Origin: Aquitalea aquatica
GTDB lineage: Bacteria; Pseudomonadota; Gammaproteobacteria; Burkholderiales; Chromobacteriaceae
NCBI RefSeq assembly: GCF_013911085.1
Contig: NZ_JACERN010000041.1
Span: forward strand, 1-64,000
Length of the DNA: 64,000 bases
Direction of reading: 5' to 3'
Shown here: piece after piece, positions 37,519 through 45,977 of the stretch
How the letters are laid out: each line of letters opens with the position of its first letter
Position numbering within the stretch: the stretch's first letter is position 1
The notes under the pieces: model-generated
Seen by the model: the letters and a program-made list of their open reading frames with translations, nothing else
Databases searched by the model: none
Told to the model about the DNA's origin: nothing
Program-made: the position numbers and the translations under genes

Positions 37519-38745
37519 ATGTCCAGCCAGTCCTCCGGAAATAAAACCTTCCCGCTGAAGATATTGATTGTAGAAGATCATGCGATACAACGCATGGTAT
37601 TACGCCAGTTGCTGAGAGAATTGGGAGCCATCCTGATTGATGAGGCTGAAGATGGTTATCAGGCTTTGTCATGCCTGGAATCATCTTGCTATGACTTGGT
37701 GATCTGTGATCTGGATATGCCAAATCTTGATGGCATTCAGTTAATGAGACATTTACGCTTATTGGATAATTTGCCGCAGCTTATTTTTTGCAGTGTGCAG
37801 GCGGCTGATATCCTGCAAAGTGTACAGCGCGTTGGCGGCTACCATGAGTTGCCGGTGCTGGGCTGCCTGGCAAAGCCGCTGTCGCGGGCAGTGCTGTCGC
37901 CACTGCTATTGCGCGTGCTGCAGTCAAGGACAGCTGAGGCTGGGAGTGTTGCCGGGCGTTACCATTTTTCTCGCAACGAGTTGCAGAACGGACTGCGCGC
38001 GAAACAGATTCAGCCTTGGTATCAGCCCAAGATCGACCCACAGACCTCACGCGTGGTCTCAGTCGAGGCGCTGGCGCGCTGGCAACATCCCGAACTGGGC
38101 CTGCTCGGCCCGGCCCTGTTTCTGCCGCGTATCGATGAAACCGGGCTGAGTGAGCAGCTGCTTTGCAGCATGCTGGAACAAGGAGTAGGTGATTGTCGCC
38201 ATTGGGATATGCAATTTCCGGAATTGAAACTGGGCGTGGCCATCAATATCAATATGCGTGAATTTGATCAGCCAGGCATGCCGGATAAATTGAAAAAAAT
38301 AATGCAGGGCGGTCATTTACCACCGTCGCGGATTACTATTGAATTAACTGAAACGCAGCCATTGGATAATTTGAGCTGCTCGCTGGAAAACGCCATTCGG
38401 CTACGAGTCATGGGTTTTAATTTGGCGCTGGATGATTTTGGTGCGGGTTATTCAGGCTTTCACCATTTGCGGGAAATTCCGGCCAACTCCGTCAAAATAG
38501 ATCGTACGCTGGTGCACCATGCGGCCGGTGATCCCACTGCAGAAAAGCTGCTCGGCTTTGCCGTGCGCATGCTGCAAAGCCAGAATGTGGCGGTGGTGGT
38601 GGAGGGCGTGAGCCGGCAGCAGGATTTTGACCTGGTCAAACAGCTGCGTGTCGACCTGGTGCAGGGCTTCCTGCTGGCCGAGCCCATGCCGCCGGCCCGC
38701 CTGGCTCAGTTCATTGGGGGCAGGCACGGCATGCTGGTGGCCTGA
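37519..38745 (+). CDS. Response regulator with EAL domain (c-di-GMP phosphodiesterase, RocR/VieA-like)
   Basis: A 408-residue protein. Receiver domain at residues 13-135 with Asp64 in LVICDLDMPNLDG and the Lys in GCLAKPL. The EAL domain starts near residue 155; the signature reads VEALARW (residues 182-188), with further catalytic elements present (NINMREF, IELTETQ, LDDFGAGYSGFHHL, VKIDRTLV, VVEGV and the VQGFLLAEPM end), so activity is expected. Architecture equals RocR and VieA. Divergent from a BvgA-type regulator. AT-rich upstream codons contrast with the GC-rich remainder. Confidence 0.93.
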   Translation: MSSQSSGNKTFPLKILIVEDHAIQRMVLRQLLRELGAILIDEAEDGYQALSCLESSCYDLVICDLDMPNLDGIQLMRHLRLLDNLPQLIFCSVQAADILQSVQRVGGYHELPVLGCLAKPLSRAVLSPLLLRVLQSRTAEAGSVAGRYHFSRNELQNGLRAKQIQPWYQPKIDPQTSRVVSVEALARWQHPELGLLGPALFLPRIDETGLSEQLLCSMLEQGVGDCRHWDMQFPELKLGVAININMREFDQPGMPDKLKKIMQGGHLPPSRITIELTETQPLDNLSCSLENAIRLRVMGFNLALDDFGAGYSGFHHLREIPANSVKIDRTLVHHAAGDPTAEKLLGFAVRMLQSQNVAVVVEGVSRQQDFDLVKQLRVDLVQGFLLAEPMPPARLAQFIGGRHGMLVA

Positions 38746-38762
38746 GGTACGGCGCTATCTGC

Positions 38763-39485
38763 TCAGGCCTGCTGACCGGTAGCGGCCAGCACGATTTCGC
38801 GAATAGCCACTCTTTGTGGCTGCTGATAGGCAAAGCGAATGGTTTCCGCCACATCCTCAGCCGCCAGCACTCCGCCCATTTCCTGCTTCCACTGCTGATA
38901 GCCCTGCTTGATGGCTTCGTCGCTGGTGTGGCTGAGCAATTCGGTTTCCACCGCGCCGGGGGCAATGGTGATGACTCTTACATTATGGCCGGCCACTTCT
39001 TCGCGCAGGTTCTCTGAAATGGCATGTACGGCAAACTTGCTGCCGCAGTAGGCCACATGGCCTGGGAAGGTTTTGCGTCCGGCAATAGAGCTGACATTGA
39101 TGATGGTGCCGTGACGGCGTGCCACCATACCTTGCAGCACGGCATGAATGCCATTGAGCAAGCCCTTGACGTTGACTTCCAGCATGCGCTCCCACTCCGC
39201 GGGGTCTTGCTGAGTCATCGTGCCCAACAACATCACGCCAGCATTGTTAACGATGGCATCGGCCGGGCCGAATTGCTGTTCGGCCTCTGCCACTGCTTGC
39301 AGGACGGCGGCGCGGTCGGTGATGTCCACGGCACGGCACAGGGTGTGTGGCAATTGCAGGGCTTGCAGCCGTTCCAGCCGGCGTGCCAGCAGGAGCAGCG
39401 GATGGCCATGGCTGGACAGCAGGCGGGCAGTGGCGGCACCAATGCCGGAGCTGGCTCCGCTGATGATGATGAGAGGAGGGCGCAT
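38763..39485 (-). CDS. SDR family oxidoreductase
   Basis: A 240-residue classical short-chain dehydrogenase. Cofactor fold SGASSGIGAATARLLSSHG, NNAGVMLLG, catalytic Ser in NVSSIAGRKTFPGHVAY and YCGSKFA giving Tyr and Lys. The basic pair after the second strand (LLARRLERLQAL) suggests NADP. The IAPGAVETELLSHTSDE stretch resembles YdfG/serine-type dehydrogenases and clavaldehyde reductase-like SDRs, but substrate cannot be named. Convergent with the EAL gene (17 bases between stops) and divergent from a LysR gene, which probably controls it. Confidence 0.88.
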   Translation of the reverse strand: MRPPLIIISGASSGIGAATARLLSSHGHPLLLLARRLERLQALQLPHTLCRAVDITDRAAVLQAVAEAEQQFGPADAIVNNAGVMLLGTMTQQDPAEWERMLEVNVKGLLNGIHAVLQGMVARRHGTIINVSSIAGRKTFPGHVAYCGSKFAVHAISENLREEVAGHNVRVITIAPGAVETELLSHTSDEAIKQGYQQWKQEMGGVLAAEDVAETIRFAYQQPQRVAIREIVLAATGQQA

Positions 39486-39537
39486 GATTCTTCCTTGTAT
39501 AGATAATTTGCATGGATAAAAGCTGGATACAGTGTAA

Positions 39538-39570
39538 AAATTAATCCAATAGCTGAAAAATGATTAATTT
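39538..39570. promoter_or_regulatory. Inverted repeat between SDR and LysR genes (candidate LysR binding site)
   Basis: AAATTAATC (39538-39546) and GATTAATTT (39562-39570) form perfect nine-base arms with a 15-base spacer, midway in the 109-base divergent promoter region. Position and size suit a LysR regulatory binding site. Confidence 0.55.
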
Positions 39571-39594
39571 CTCTGGTTGGTATCGGTTTTATCT

Positions 39595-40440
39595 ATGGAT
39601 ATACGGCAGCTGAAGGCTTTTATCGCGGTATTCGAGGAGCGCAGCATCACGGCCGCCGCGCAGCGGCTGTGCATTACCCAGCCTACCTTGTCAGTGACCA
39701 TTCGCCAGTTGGAAGAGGACTTGGCGACTACCTTGTTCGAGCGGCTGGCGCGTGGGGTGGCAGTCACCGAGGATGCCCGGCTGTTTTATCCGCAGGCACG
39801 GCAGCTGGTGGATCAGGCCGATGGACTGCTACGGCTGTTTCGCCAGCGCCATCATTGCCAGCCGCTGGAGTTGGGTATCGAGGCTGATCTGGGGGCCGTG
39901 CAGGTGGCGACGCTGCTGCGTGCGGCACGGGCAGCCATTCCGGGGCTATTGCTCAGTGTGGTGGAAGGTTGTGCCGGCGATGCCAGGCTGGCCGCAGAAG
40001 AATTGCGCTGCGAGGACGAGCTGTTTCTACCGCTGTGGGAGGAGACCTTCGTGCTGGCCTTGCCACGCGAGCACCCGCTGGCGCAGCGCAGCGAACTGGC
40101 CATGACCGACCTGCACCAGCAGGACTGGATCACCAGCCCGCAGCATGCCTCGCATCAGCGGCTGCTGGCCATGCATGGTGAGGGTGCCGCCGGGCTGATG
40201 CTGGCAGCACATGCCGGCTCATTGCGGCTGGCGCTACGCATGGTGGAGGCCGGATACGGTGTGGCGTTATTGCCCCCTTCCTTGCTGGAAGGCAATGCCA
40301 GCGTAGTGGGGCGGCCGCTGAGCGGCCCTGGGCTCACCCGCCGCCTGGGCCTGTGCTATGCGGCGCAAGCGCTGGAAAAGCCTGCACTGCGAGCTTTGCA
40401 TGATTATTTGCAGGCTGCCAGGCAGACTGAAGTCGCGTGA
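39595..40440 (+). CDS. LysR-family transcriptional regulator
   Basis: A 281-residue regulator. N-terminal winged HTH MDIRQLKAFIAVFEERSITAA through ITQPTLSVTIRQLEEDLATTLFER is typical, then a linker helix and the substrate-binding domain (residues about 88-280). ATG 39595 gives the family MDIRQLKAF start; an ATG-equivalent at 39577 adds six residues. Ligand unknown. Its likely targets are the divergent SDR gene and possibly the MFS gene downstream, which has its own promoter. Confidence 0.9.
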   Translation: MDIRQLKAFIAVFEERSITAAAQRLCITQPTLSVTIRQLEEDLATTLFERLARGVAVTEDARLFYPQARQLVDQADGLLRLFRQRHHCQPLELGIEADLGAVQVATLLRAARAAIPGLLLSVVEGCAGDARLAAEELRCEDELFLPLWEETFVLALPREHPLAQRSELAMTDLHQQDWITSPQHASHQRLLAMHGEGAAGLMLAAHAGSLRLALRMVEAGYGVALLPPSLLEGNASVVGRPLSGPGLTRRLGLCYAAQALEKPALRALHDYLQAARQTEVA

Positions 40441-40472
40441 GTGTGAGGCCGTGCGTTTGCCAGAGAGCATTC

Positions 40473-40501
40473 TTGACAAGTTCGCCTATATTTTGCATAT
40501 T
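40473..40501 (+). promoter_or_regulatory. Candidate promoter for the MFS gene
   Basis: TTGACA (40473-40478), 17 bases, CATATT (40496-40501). A TGTCAA at 40510-40515 mirrors the -35 box and a TTGAT/ATCAA-rich stretch follows, so an operator may overlap. Leader to the ATG at 40568 is about 60 bases. Confidence 0.5.
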
Positions 40502-40567
40502 AGTTGATATTGTCAATTGATTAAAACGTGGCGACGCTGCTTGCTGGCCACTACAAGGAAAACCCGG

Positions 40568-41800
40568 ATGGCCGAATTAAGCCCTGCCCGTGAACGTGGC
40601 CTGCTCTGGCTGCTGGCGCTGACCCAGTTCACCATCATCATGGATTTCATGGTGATGATGCCACTGGGGCCGCAGATCATGCAGGCTTTTGCCATCAGCC
40701 CGGCGGCCTTTGCCACGGCCGTATCGGCCTATTCCTGGTGTTCCGGCCTGTCTGGTCTGTTCGCTGCCACCTATATCGACCGCTTCGACCGCCGTCGCCT
40801 GCTGCTGGTGATTTACGGCCTGTTTGCCTTGTCGAACCTGGTGTGCGCCACGGCCAGCAATTTCCACATGTTGCTGCTGGCCCGCGCTTTTGCCGGCCTG
40901 AGCGGCGGTGTGCTGGCCTCCATCATCATGACCATTGTCAGCGACATCATTCCGGTGACACGCCGCGGTGCGGCCACCGGGGTGATCATGACGGCGTTTT
41001 CGCTGGCCGCCATCGCCGGGGTACCGGCTGGCATCGTGCTGGGGGCGCATCTGGGCTGGTCCTCGCCCTTCTACCTGCTGGTGGTGCTGTCGCTGCTGAT
41101 CTGGCTGGCCGCCGCCTGGCTGGTGCCTTCACTCAGGCTGCATCTGCAAGTGGCTCCGCCTCCGCTGCGTCAGGTGCTGCCGGAGCTGTGGCGTTTGCTG
41201 AGCGATACGCGCCATGTGCAGGCTTTCGGCCTCACCTTCATCATGATGGTGTCGCACATGATGGTGATTCCGTTTATTTCGCCGGTACTGGTGGCCAATC
41301 ACGGCATCGCGCCGCAGCAGATTGCCTGGATTTACATGGCCGGTGGCGCGGCCACTTTCTTTACCTCGCGGCGCATTGGCCGGCTGGCCGACCGCTATGG
41401 CAAGCATCAGCTGTTCCGCATCATGGCCTTGTTTTCCATGCTGCCCATCCTGTTTGTCACCCATTTGCCGACGATTCCCTTCCTGGCCATCGTGGCGTTC
41501 TTTCCCGTGTTCATGGTGGCGCTGTCCGGCCGCATGATTCCCTTGCAGGCGCTGTTGACCACAGTGCCGGAGCCGCAGCGGCGCGGTGCCTTTCTTAGCG
41601 TCAACAGTGCCATTCAGTCACTGGGCAATGGCTGTGGCGCCTGGCTGGGTGGCTTGTTGCTCAGTGCCGGCAGTGGTGGGCAGATCATCGGCTACGGTGG
41701 CAATGGCTGGTGGGCGGTACTGCTGGTCGGGGTGGCGTTGTGGTGGGTGGGCCGGGTGCATGCCTTGCCGGCACTGCGCTCGCAGACTGCGGCGTCCTGA
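40568..41800 (+). CDS. MFS transporter (probable drug or sugar efflux, DHA1-like)
   Basis: A 410-residue membrane protein with twelve hydrophobic segments. The first helix MDFMVMMPLGPQIMQAF and the loop DRFDRRRLLLVIYGLFA (MFS motif A region after helix 2), plus the GVPAGIVLGAHLGW stretch (motif C-like) place it near the AraJ/DHA1 group. AAGGAAAA precedes the ATG by about nine bases. Substrate cannot be told. It follows the LysR gene on the same strand by 127 bases. Confidence 0.87.
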   Translation: MAELSPARERGLLWLLALTQFTIIMDFMVMMPLGPQIMQAFAISPAAFATAVSAYSWCSGLSGLFAATYIDRFDRRRLLLVIYGLFALSNLVCATASNFHMLLLARAFAGLSGGVLASIIMTIVSDIIPVTRRGAATGVIMTAFSLAAIAGVPAGIVLGAHLGWSSPFYLLVVLSLLIWLAAAWLVPSLRLHLQVAPPPLRQVLPELWRLLSDTRHVQAFGLTFIMMVSHMMVIPFISPVLVANHGIAPQQIAWIYMAGGAATFFTSRRIGRLADRYGKHQLFRIMALFSMLPILFVTHLPTIPFLAIVAFFPVFMVALSGRMIPLQALLTTVPEPQRRGAFLSVNSAIQSLGNGCGAWLGGLLLSAGSGGQIIGYGGNGWWAVLLVGVALWWVGRVHALPALRSQTAAS

Positions 41801-41990
41801 CGCCTTGTCCTGCCACGACCTGGCGTGAAAGCAATGTTTAATATGGATGTGCTGGTTGTGGATTTGCATGTGCAGCTAAAATGCCGGCTGCGTTTGGTCA
41901 GTATCGCCGTGATGCCGTGCTCGGGGGCGCAGGTGTCAGATGTGAAGGCAATGACCGGATGTCGTCGACAACAGCTTAAAACCATAAGTC

Positions 41991-43859
41991 ATGCACAAAA
42001 ACAAAGAAATGGCTGCCAGGGTAAACCGGCAAGCCAGGGGACGAGGGAGTTTGGCGGGCGGCCTGGCATTGGGGCTGGCATGTTGTGCCACGCCGTTGCT
42101 GGCTGCTGAAGTCCGCAATGGTCTGGGTACGGTCAAGCCTGCGCTAGGGCCTGGCATGCAGCTGGAGCTGGATGCCGCTACGCTGGATCTGCGGGGCTGG
42201 CTGGGGGCCGGTACGGTGCTGCGCGCCGCGAATCCGGACCCGGCGTTGACCGCAGGCACCAATATGAAAAGCCTGAATGACGGTGATCTGAATTACCGTA
42301 GCGGCGATGCGGTTTCCACAGCGCTGGAAGCTTATCTGCAAGCCGATATGCAGTATCGCGGCCTGGGCCTGCGGCTGGCCGGCAAGGGCTGGTATGACTA
42401 CGCCCTATCACGGCAAGGGGTGGCGCATGGCAATGTCCCCAATCACTACCAGGCGGGGGAACCGCTAAGCGATGAGGGCTTTGTGGCACTGGGGCGCTTT
42501 GGCAATGTGGTGCTGGATGATGCTTATCTGTATGGCATGAGTAGCCTGGCTGGTCGGCCACTGTTATTGCGCGCAGGGCGCCAGACCATTCCCTGGGGCA
42601 GCCCCACGACGGGCGGCGTGCTGTCGCAGGTCAATGCGATCGATTATGCCGCGCTCAGCCGCGCCAGTTCGGTGTCCGCCGAAGCCGGCATTCCCGATTG
42701 GGCGCTCTATGGCAAGCTGGACCTGAGCGAACGGCTGAGCCTGGACGGTTTTTACCAGTTTGCCTTTGCCCCCAACGTTTATCCGGGCTGCGGCACTTTT
42801 TACTCTACTGGCGATTATGTGCAGCCAGGTTGCAATGCACTGACGCTGAACGGCAGCTTGTTGTCGGCAATTTACCACCGCAGCATCAGCACCACCGATG
42901 CGCTGTCGCTGGGCAATGCGCTGGACTCGGTCAGCCGTGCGCCAGATAGGCTCCCGGCGGGGCGGCAGTATGGATTGGGCATGCATTACCTGCTGGATGG
43001 CGTGGGCCTGTTTGGTTTTTACGCCGCCAATATCGATAGCAAGGTGGGCTATACCGGGGTGCAACATAATAGTGCCGGCGTGCTCACGCCCTTGCTGGCC
43101 AATACGGGGCAGGCTCAGCCGACTGGACTGAGCAGCCAGTACTACCGCAGTTTTCCGGCCGATCTGCACCTGTTTGCCGTCAATTTCAAGACTGGCCAGG
43201 CCGCACGTGGCGCGGTGTATGCCGAGCTGGCCTATATCCCGGATCAGCCACTGGCCTGGAACGGTGCCGATTTTCTCAATGGCCTGCTGCTGGGGCGCGG
43301 GCCCCTAGCGCGGTTGGTCCAGCTGCCGGCTGGGGCCTCGGCAGATGGCTATGATCGCTTTCGGGTGATGAATCTTAGCCTGGGGGCCAGCCATGTGCTG
43401 GGTCAGCTTGGGGGAGGGACGGTCAAGCTGTCGGCCGAATTGGGTTCCAAATATGTTGTCGCACTGCCGGACCCTGCGGTGATGCGATATGGCCGGGGGG
43501 GCTGGGGTATGGCTCCCAGCCTGAGCAATCCCAATTGCACGGCTGATGCAGCCAGCTGCCGGCTGGATGGTTTTGTCACCAGCCACGCCTGGGGCATGCG
43601 CGCCCGGCTGGAAAGCCGCTACGCAGGCCTCTGGCATGAGCTCACACTCACCCCGGCGTTGACGCTGGGGCAGGATGTGCGTGGTTATTCCTATGACGGG
43701 CTGTACTCGCAAGGCCGCTTCAGCGCCATGCTCGGTCTCAGCCTGGAAATGCGCCGCAGCTACCAATTGGACATCAACTACCTGAAAACCGGTGGTGGTG
43801 ATTACAACCTGCTGCGCGATCGCAGCCTGGTTTCTCTGAGTCTGGGCATGCGGCTTTAA
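41991..43859 (+). CDS. DUF1302 family outer-membrane protein
   Basis: A 622-residue predicted beta-barrel. A signal peptide is visible (GSLAGGLALGLACCATPLLAAE), followed by repeated amphipathic strands and the DUF1302 features (LSLEGYLQADMQYRG-like ALEAYLQADMQYRGL, LLLRAGRQTIPWG, ALSRASSVSAEAGIPDW, DGFYQFAF). A pair of cysteines (YPGCGTF, VQPGCNAL) probably forms a loop disulfide. The C-terminus ends GMRL instead of a terminal Phe. DUF1302 genes usually sit next to a DUF1329 lipoprotein gene; none is here. Function is unknown, though the family is linked to hydrophobic compound uptake or export. Confidence 0.85.
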   Translation: MHKNKEMAARVNRQARGRGSLAGGLALGLACCATPLLAAEVRNGLGTVKPALGPGMQLELDAATLDLRGWLGAGTVLRAANPDPALTAGTNMKSLNDGDLNYRSGDAVSTALEAYLQADMQYRGLGLRLAGKGWYDYALSRQGVAHGNVPNHYQAGEPLSDEGFVALGRFGNVVLDDAYLYGMSSLAGRPLLLRAGRQTIPWGSPTTGGVLSQVNAIDYAALSRASSVSAEAGIPDWALYGKLDLSERLSLDGFYQFAFAPNVYPGCGTFYSTGDYVQPGCNALTLNGSLLSAIYHRSISTTDALSLGNALDSVSRAPDRLPAGRQYGLGMHYLLDGVGLFGFYAANIDSKVGYTGVQHNSAGVLTPLLANTGQAQPTGLSSQYYRSFPADLHLFAVNFKTGQAARGAVYAELAYIPDQPLAWNGADFLNGLLLGRGPLARLVQLPAGASADGYDRFRVMNLSLGASHVLGQLGGGTVKLSAELGSKYVVALPDPAVMRYGRGGWGMAPSLSNPNCTADAASCRLDGFVTSHAWGMRARLESRYAGLWHELTLTPALTLGQDVRGYSYDGLYSQGRFSAMLGLSLEMRRSYQLDINYLKTGGGDYNLLRDRSLVSLSLGMRL

Positions 43860-43982
43860 CCGGTGCAGCGGCCAGCCAGCGGCGATTTGCCGGCTACCGG
43901 TTGCCTCGTTACACTTGCAGGCCTGCTTGGCAGGCAGCTTGCTCCGCTTGCCTGCACTGTCTTCCATTTTGATTGCCGCTCC

Positions 43983-45485
43983 ATGAACGAACAACTCGCG
44001 CTCAACAAGATCAACCAGGCCATGCAGCAACTGCAGCAAGGAAAGCCGGCGGTGGCCAGAGACGGTTTGCTGCGGGTGTTGAAAGCCTACCCGGACAGCC
44101 CGGAAGTCAACTTTTTGTTGGGGCTGGCACTGGTGCGGCTGAGCCAGGGCAAGGCTGCCCTGGCTCATTTCAACCGCGCTATCGCCCTGCAACCTAACCT
44201 GGCCGAGGCTTATGTCAATCGCGGCATCCTGCTGAAAAACCAGCAGCAGCTGTCGCAGGCCCTGCGCGATTTTGATCGCGCCATCGCCTTGCGTCCTACC
44301 ATGGCTGAAGCTTACAGCAACCGTGGCAATGTGCAGTTGCTGTTAGACCAGCGTACAGCTGCGCATGAGAGTTTTGTCACCGCATTGCGTCTTGATCCGC
44401 ACAATAGCGATGCCATGGTAAATCTGGCGGCGCTGCTGGCGGAAAATGGCGAGTATGTGGCAGCACAAGCGCTGCTGGACAAGGTACTGGCTCGTTTTCC
44501 TGACGATGTACTGGCCCGCTACGACTTGTCCTGGCTACTGCTGCTGCAAGGCGACTACGCCCGCGGCTGGCAGTATTACGAGGCACGCAAGCTGGACCCG
44601 CAGCTGTGCCAGCGTTCCGGCCTGCAACGCTTTGCCCAGTCAGAATGGCAGGGAGAGTCACTGCACGGCAAAACCCTGCTGCTCCACCAAGAGCAGGGAC
44701 TGGGCGATACCATCCAGATGCTGCGCTATCTGCCCTTGCTACAGCAGTGCGGCGCACGACTGATCATGTTGCTCAATCCTCCGCTGCAGGCGCTGGTTGC
44801 CCAGATGGTAAGTGCAGTGCAGGTATTTACCCGGCGTGACCAGCTACCGGCTTTTGATCTGCACTGTCCGATGATGTCCCTGCCTCTGCGCTTTGCCACC
44901 ACACTGGACAATATCCCGGCTGCAAATGCGTATCTGACGGTGACTACCGGGCAGCAGCAAGTTTGGGCCGAGCGGCTGGGTACACGCCAGCGCCAGCGTA
45001 TCGGGTTGGTGTGGTCAGGTCTGGCACAGCACTTGAATGACCGGCAGCGCAGTCTGCAACTGGAGCAACTGAGCCGCCTGTTGCAGCTGGATGCCGAGTT
45101 TCATTCATTGCAGCGCGAATATCGCGAAGATACTGCTCTGGTGGCGGCGGCCGGTATCATCGACCATGCTGCCGAGCTCAATACACTGGAAGATACGGCC
45201 GGGCTGATCACGCAGATGGATCTGGTGATCAGCGTGGATACCTCGGTCGCTCATCTGGCTGGGGCGCTGGGCAAGGCTTGCTGGGTATTGCTGCCATTCA
45301 ATCCGGATTTTCGCTGGGGTCTGGGCCGCAGCGACAGCCCGTGGTATGCCAGCATGCAGCTGTTTCGCCAGCAGGCGGCAGGCGAGTGGCTGCCCGTGCT
45401 GGACGAAGTGGCCAGGCAGGCTGCCCGGCAGCTGGGGGTAGCCGATGGCGGTGCCGGCTCAGTCGTCGCGGGTCAGCACTTCTAG
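43983..45485 (+). CDS. TPR protein with glycosyltransferase-9-like C-terminal domain
   Basis: A 500-residue cytosolic-looking protein. Residues 1-190 are TPR repeats (ALAHFNRAIALQPNLAEAYVN, ALRDFDRAIALRPTMAEAYSN, AAHESFVTALRLDPHNSDAM). The C-terminal 270 residues resemble GT-B proteins of the heptosyltransferase/ADP-heptose class (LLLHQEQGLGDTIQMLRYL, RIGLVWSGLAQHLNDRQRS, LVISVDTSVAHLAGALGKACW). Such TPR-GT proteins often occur in flagellin or surface-protein glycosylation loci, but none is evident here. ATG 43983 is the first plausible start. Its 3-prime end overlaps the convergent FKBP gene by 27 bases. Confidence 0.83.
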   Translation: MNEQLALNKINQAMQQLQQGKPAVARDGLLRVLKAYPDSPEVNFLLGLALVRLSQGKAALAHFNRAIALQPNLAEAYVNRGILLKNQQQLSQALRDFDRAIALRPTMAEAYSNRGNVQLLLDQRTAAHESFVTALRLDPHNSDAMVNLAALLAENGEYVAAQALLDKVLARFPDDVLARYDLSWLLLLQGDYARGWQYYEARKLDPQLCQRSGLQRFAQSEWQGESLHGKTLLLHQEQGLGDTIQMLRYLPLLQQCGARLIMLLNPPLQALVAQMVSAVQVFTRRDQLPAFDLHCPMMSLPLRFATTLDNIPAANAYLTVTTGQQQVWAERLGTRQRQRIGLVWSGLAQHLNDRQRSLQLEQLSRLLQLDAEFHSLQREYREDTALVAAAGIIDHAAELNTLEDTAGLITQMDLVISVDTSVAHLAGALGKACWVLLPFNPDFRWGLGRSDSPWYASMQLFRQQAAGEWLPVLDEVARQAARQLGVADGGAGSVVAGQHF

Positions 45486-45800
45486 TACTTCGATTTCAAA
45501 CAGCAGATTGGAGTGGGGCGGTATCCGCGTACCAATCTGCCTGTCCCCATAAGCCAGTGCAGCTGGAACCCACAGCCGGCGTTTGCCACCTACGCGCATG
45601 CCCATCAAGCCGATATCCCAGCCCTTGATGACGCGGCCGGTGCCGATCACGCACTGGAAGGGGCGGCCCTTGTCGTGCGAGGAGTCAAACTGGCTGCCAT
45701 CTTCCAGCCAGCCGGTATAGTGGGTGGTAATCAGCGCACCGCGCACCACCGCTTTGCCCTCGCCCAATTGCAGGTCTTCAATCTTCAGTTGTTGATCCAT
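45459..45800 (-). CDS. FKBP-type peptidyl-prolyl cis-trans isomerase
   Basis: A 113-residue single FKBP domain: VVRGALITTHYTGWLEDGSQFDSS, the VIGTGRVIKGWDIGLMGMRVGG core, and the final LLFEIEVLEVL. Binding-site Tyr, Asp, Trp and Phe are in place, so it should isomerise X-Pro bonds. No signal peptide from the chosen start at 45800, which has GAAG six bases upstream; ATG 45806 is an alternative. A longer frame to 45848 exists (hydrophobic MAAAAAVFPTCVAK) but does not look like a signal. Convergent with and overlapping the TPR gene. Confidence 0.9.
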   Translation of the reverse strand: MDQQLKIEDLQLGEGKAVVRGALITTHYTGWLEDGSQFDSSHDKGRPFQCVIGTGRVIKGWDIGLMGMRVGGKRRLWVPAALAYGDRQIGTRIPPHSNLLFEIEVLEVLTRDD

Positions 45801-45977
45801 GGTCATCTTCGCTACGCAAGTCGGGAAAACAGCCGCAGCAGCGGCCATTGCTGGCGCATTCTAGCCTGAGTCGGCTTGTGCACGCAGCAGCAGCACCGCG
45901 TGGTTGGACGCCGTACCCAGTTTGCATTGGCATCAGCAGGCCTTGGTCACCTAGCCGCAGGCTGGACCACGGCGTAC

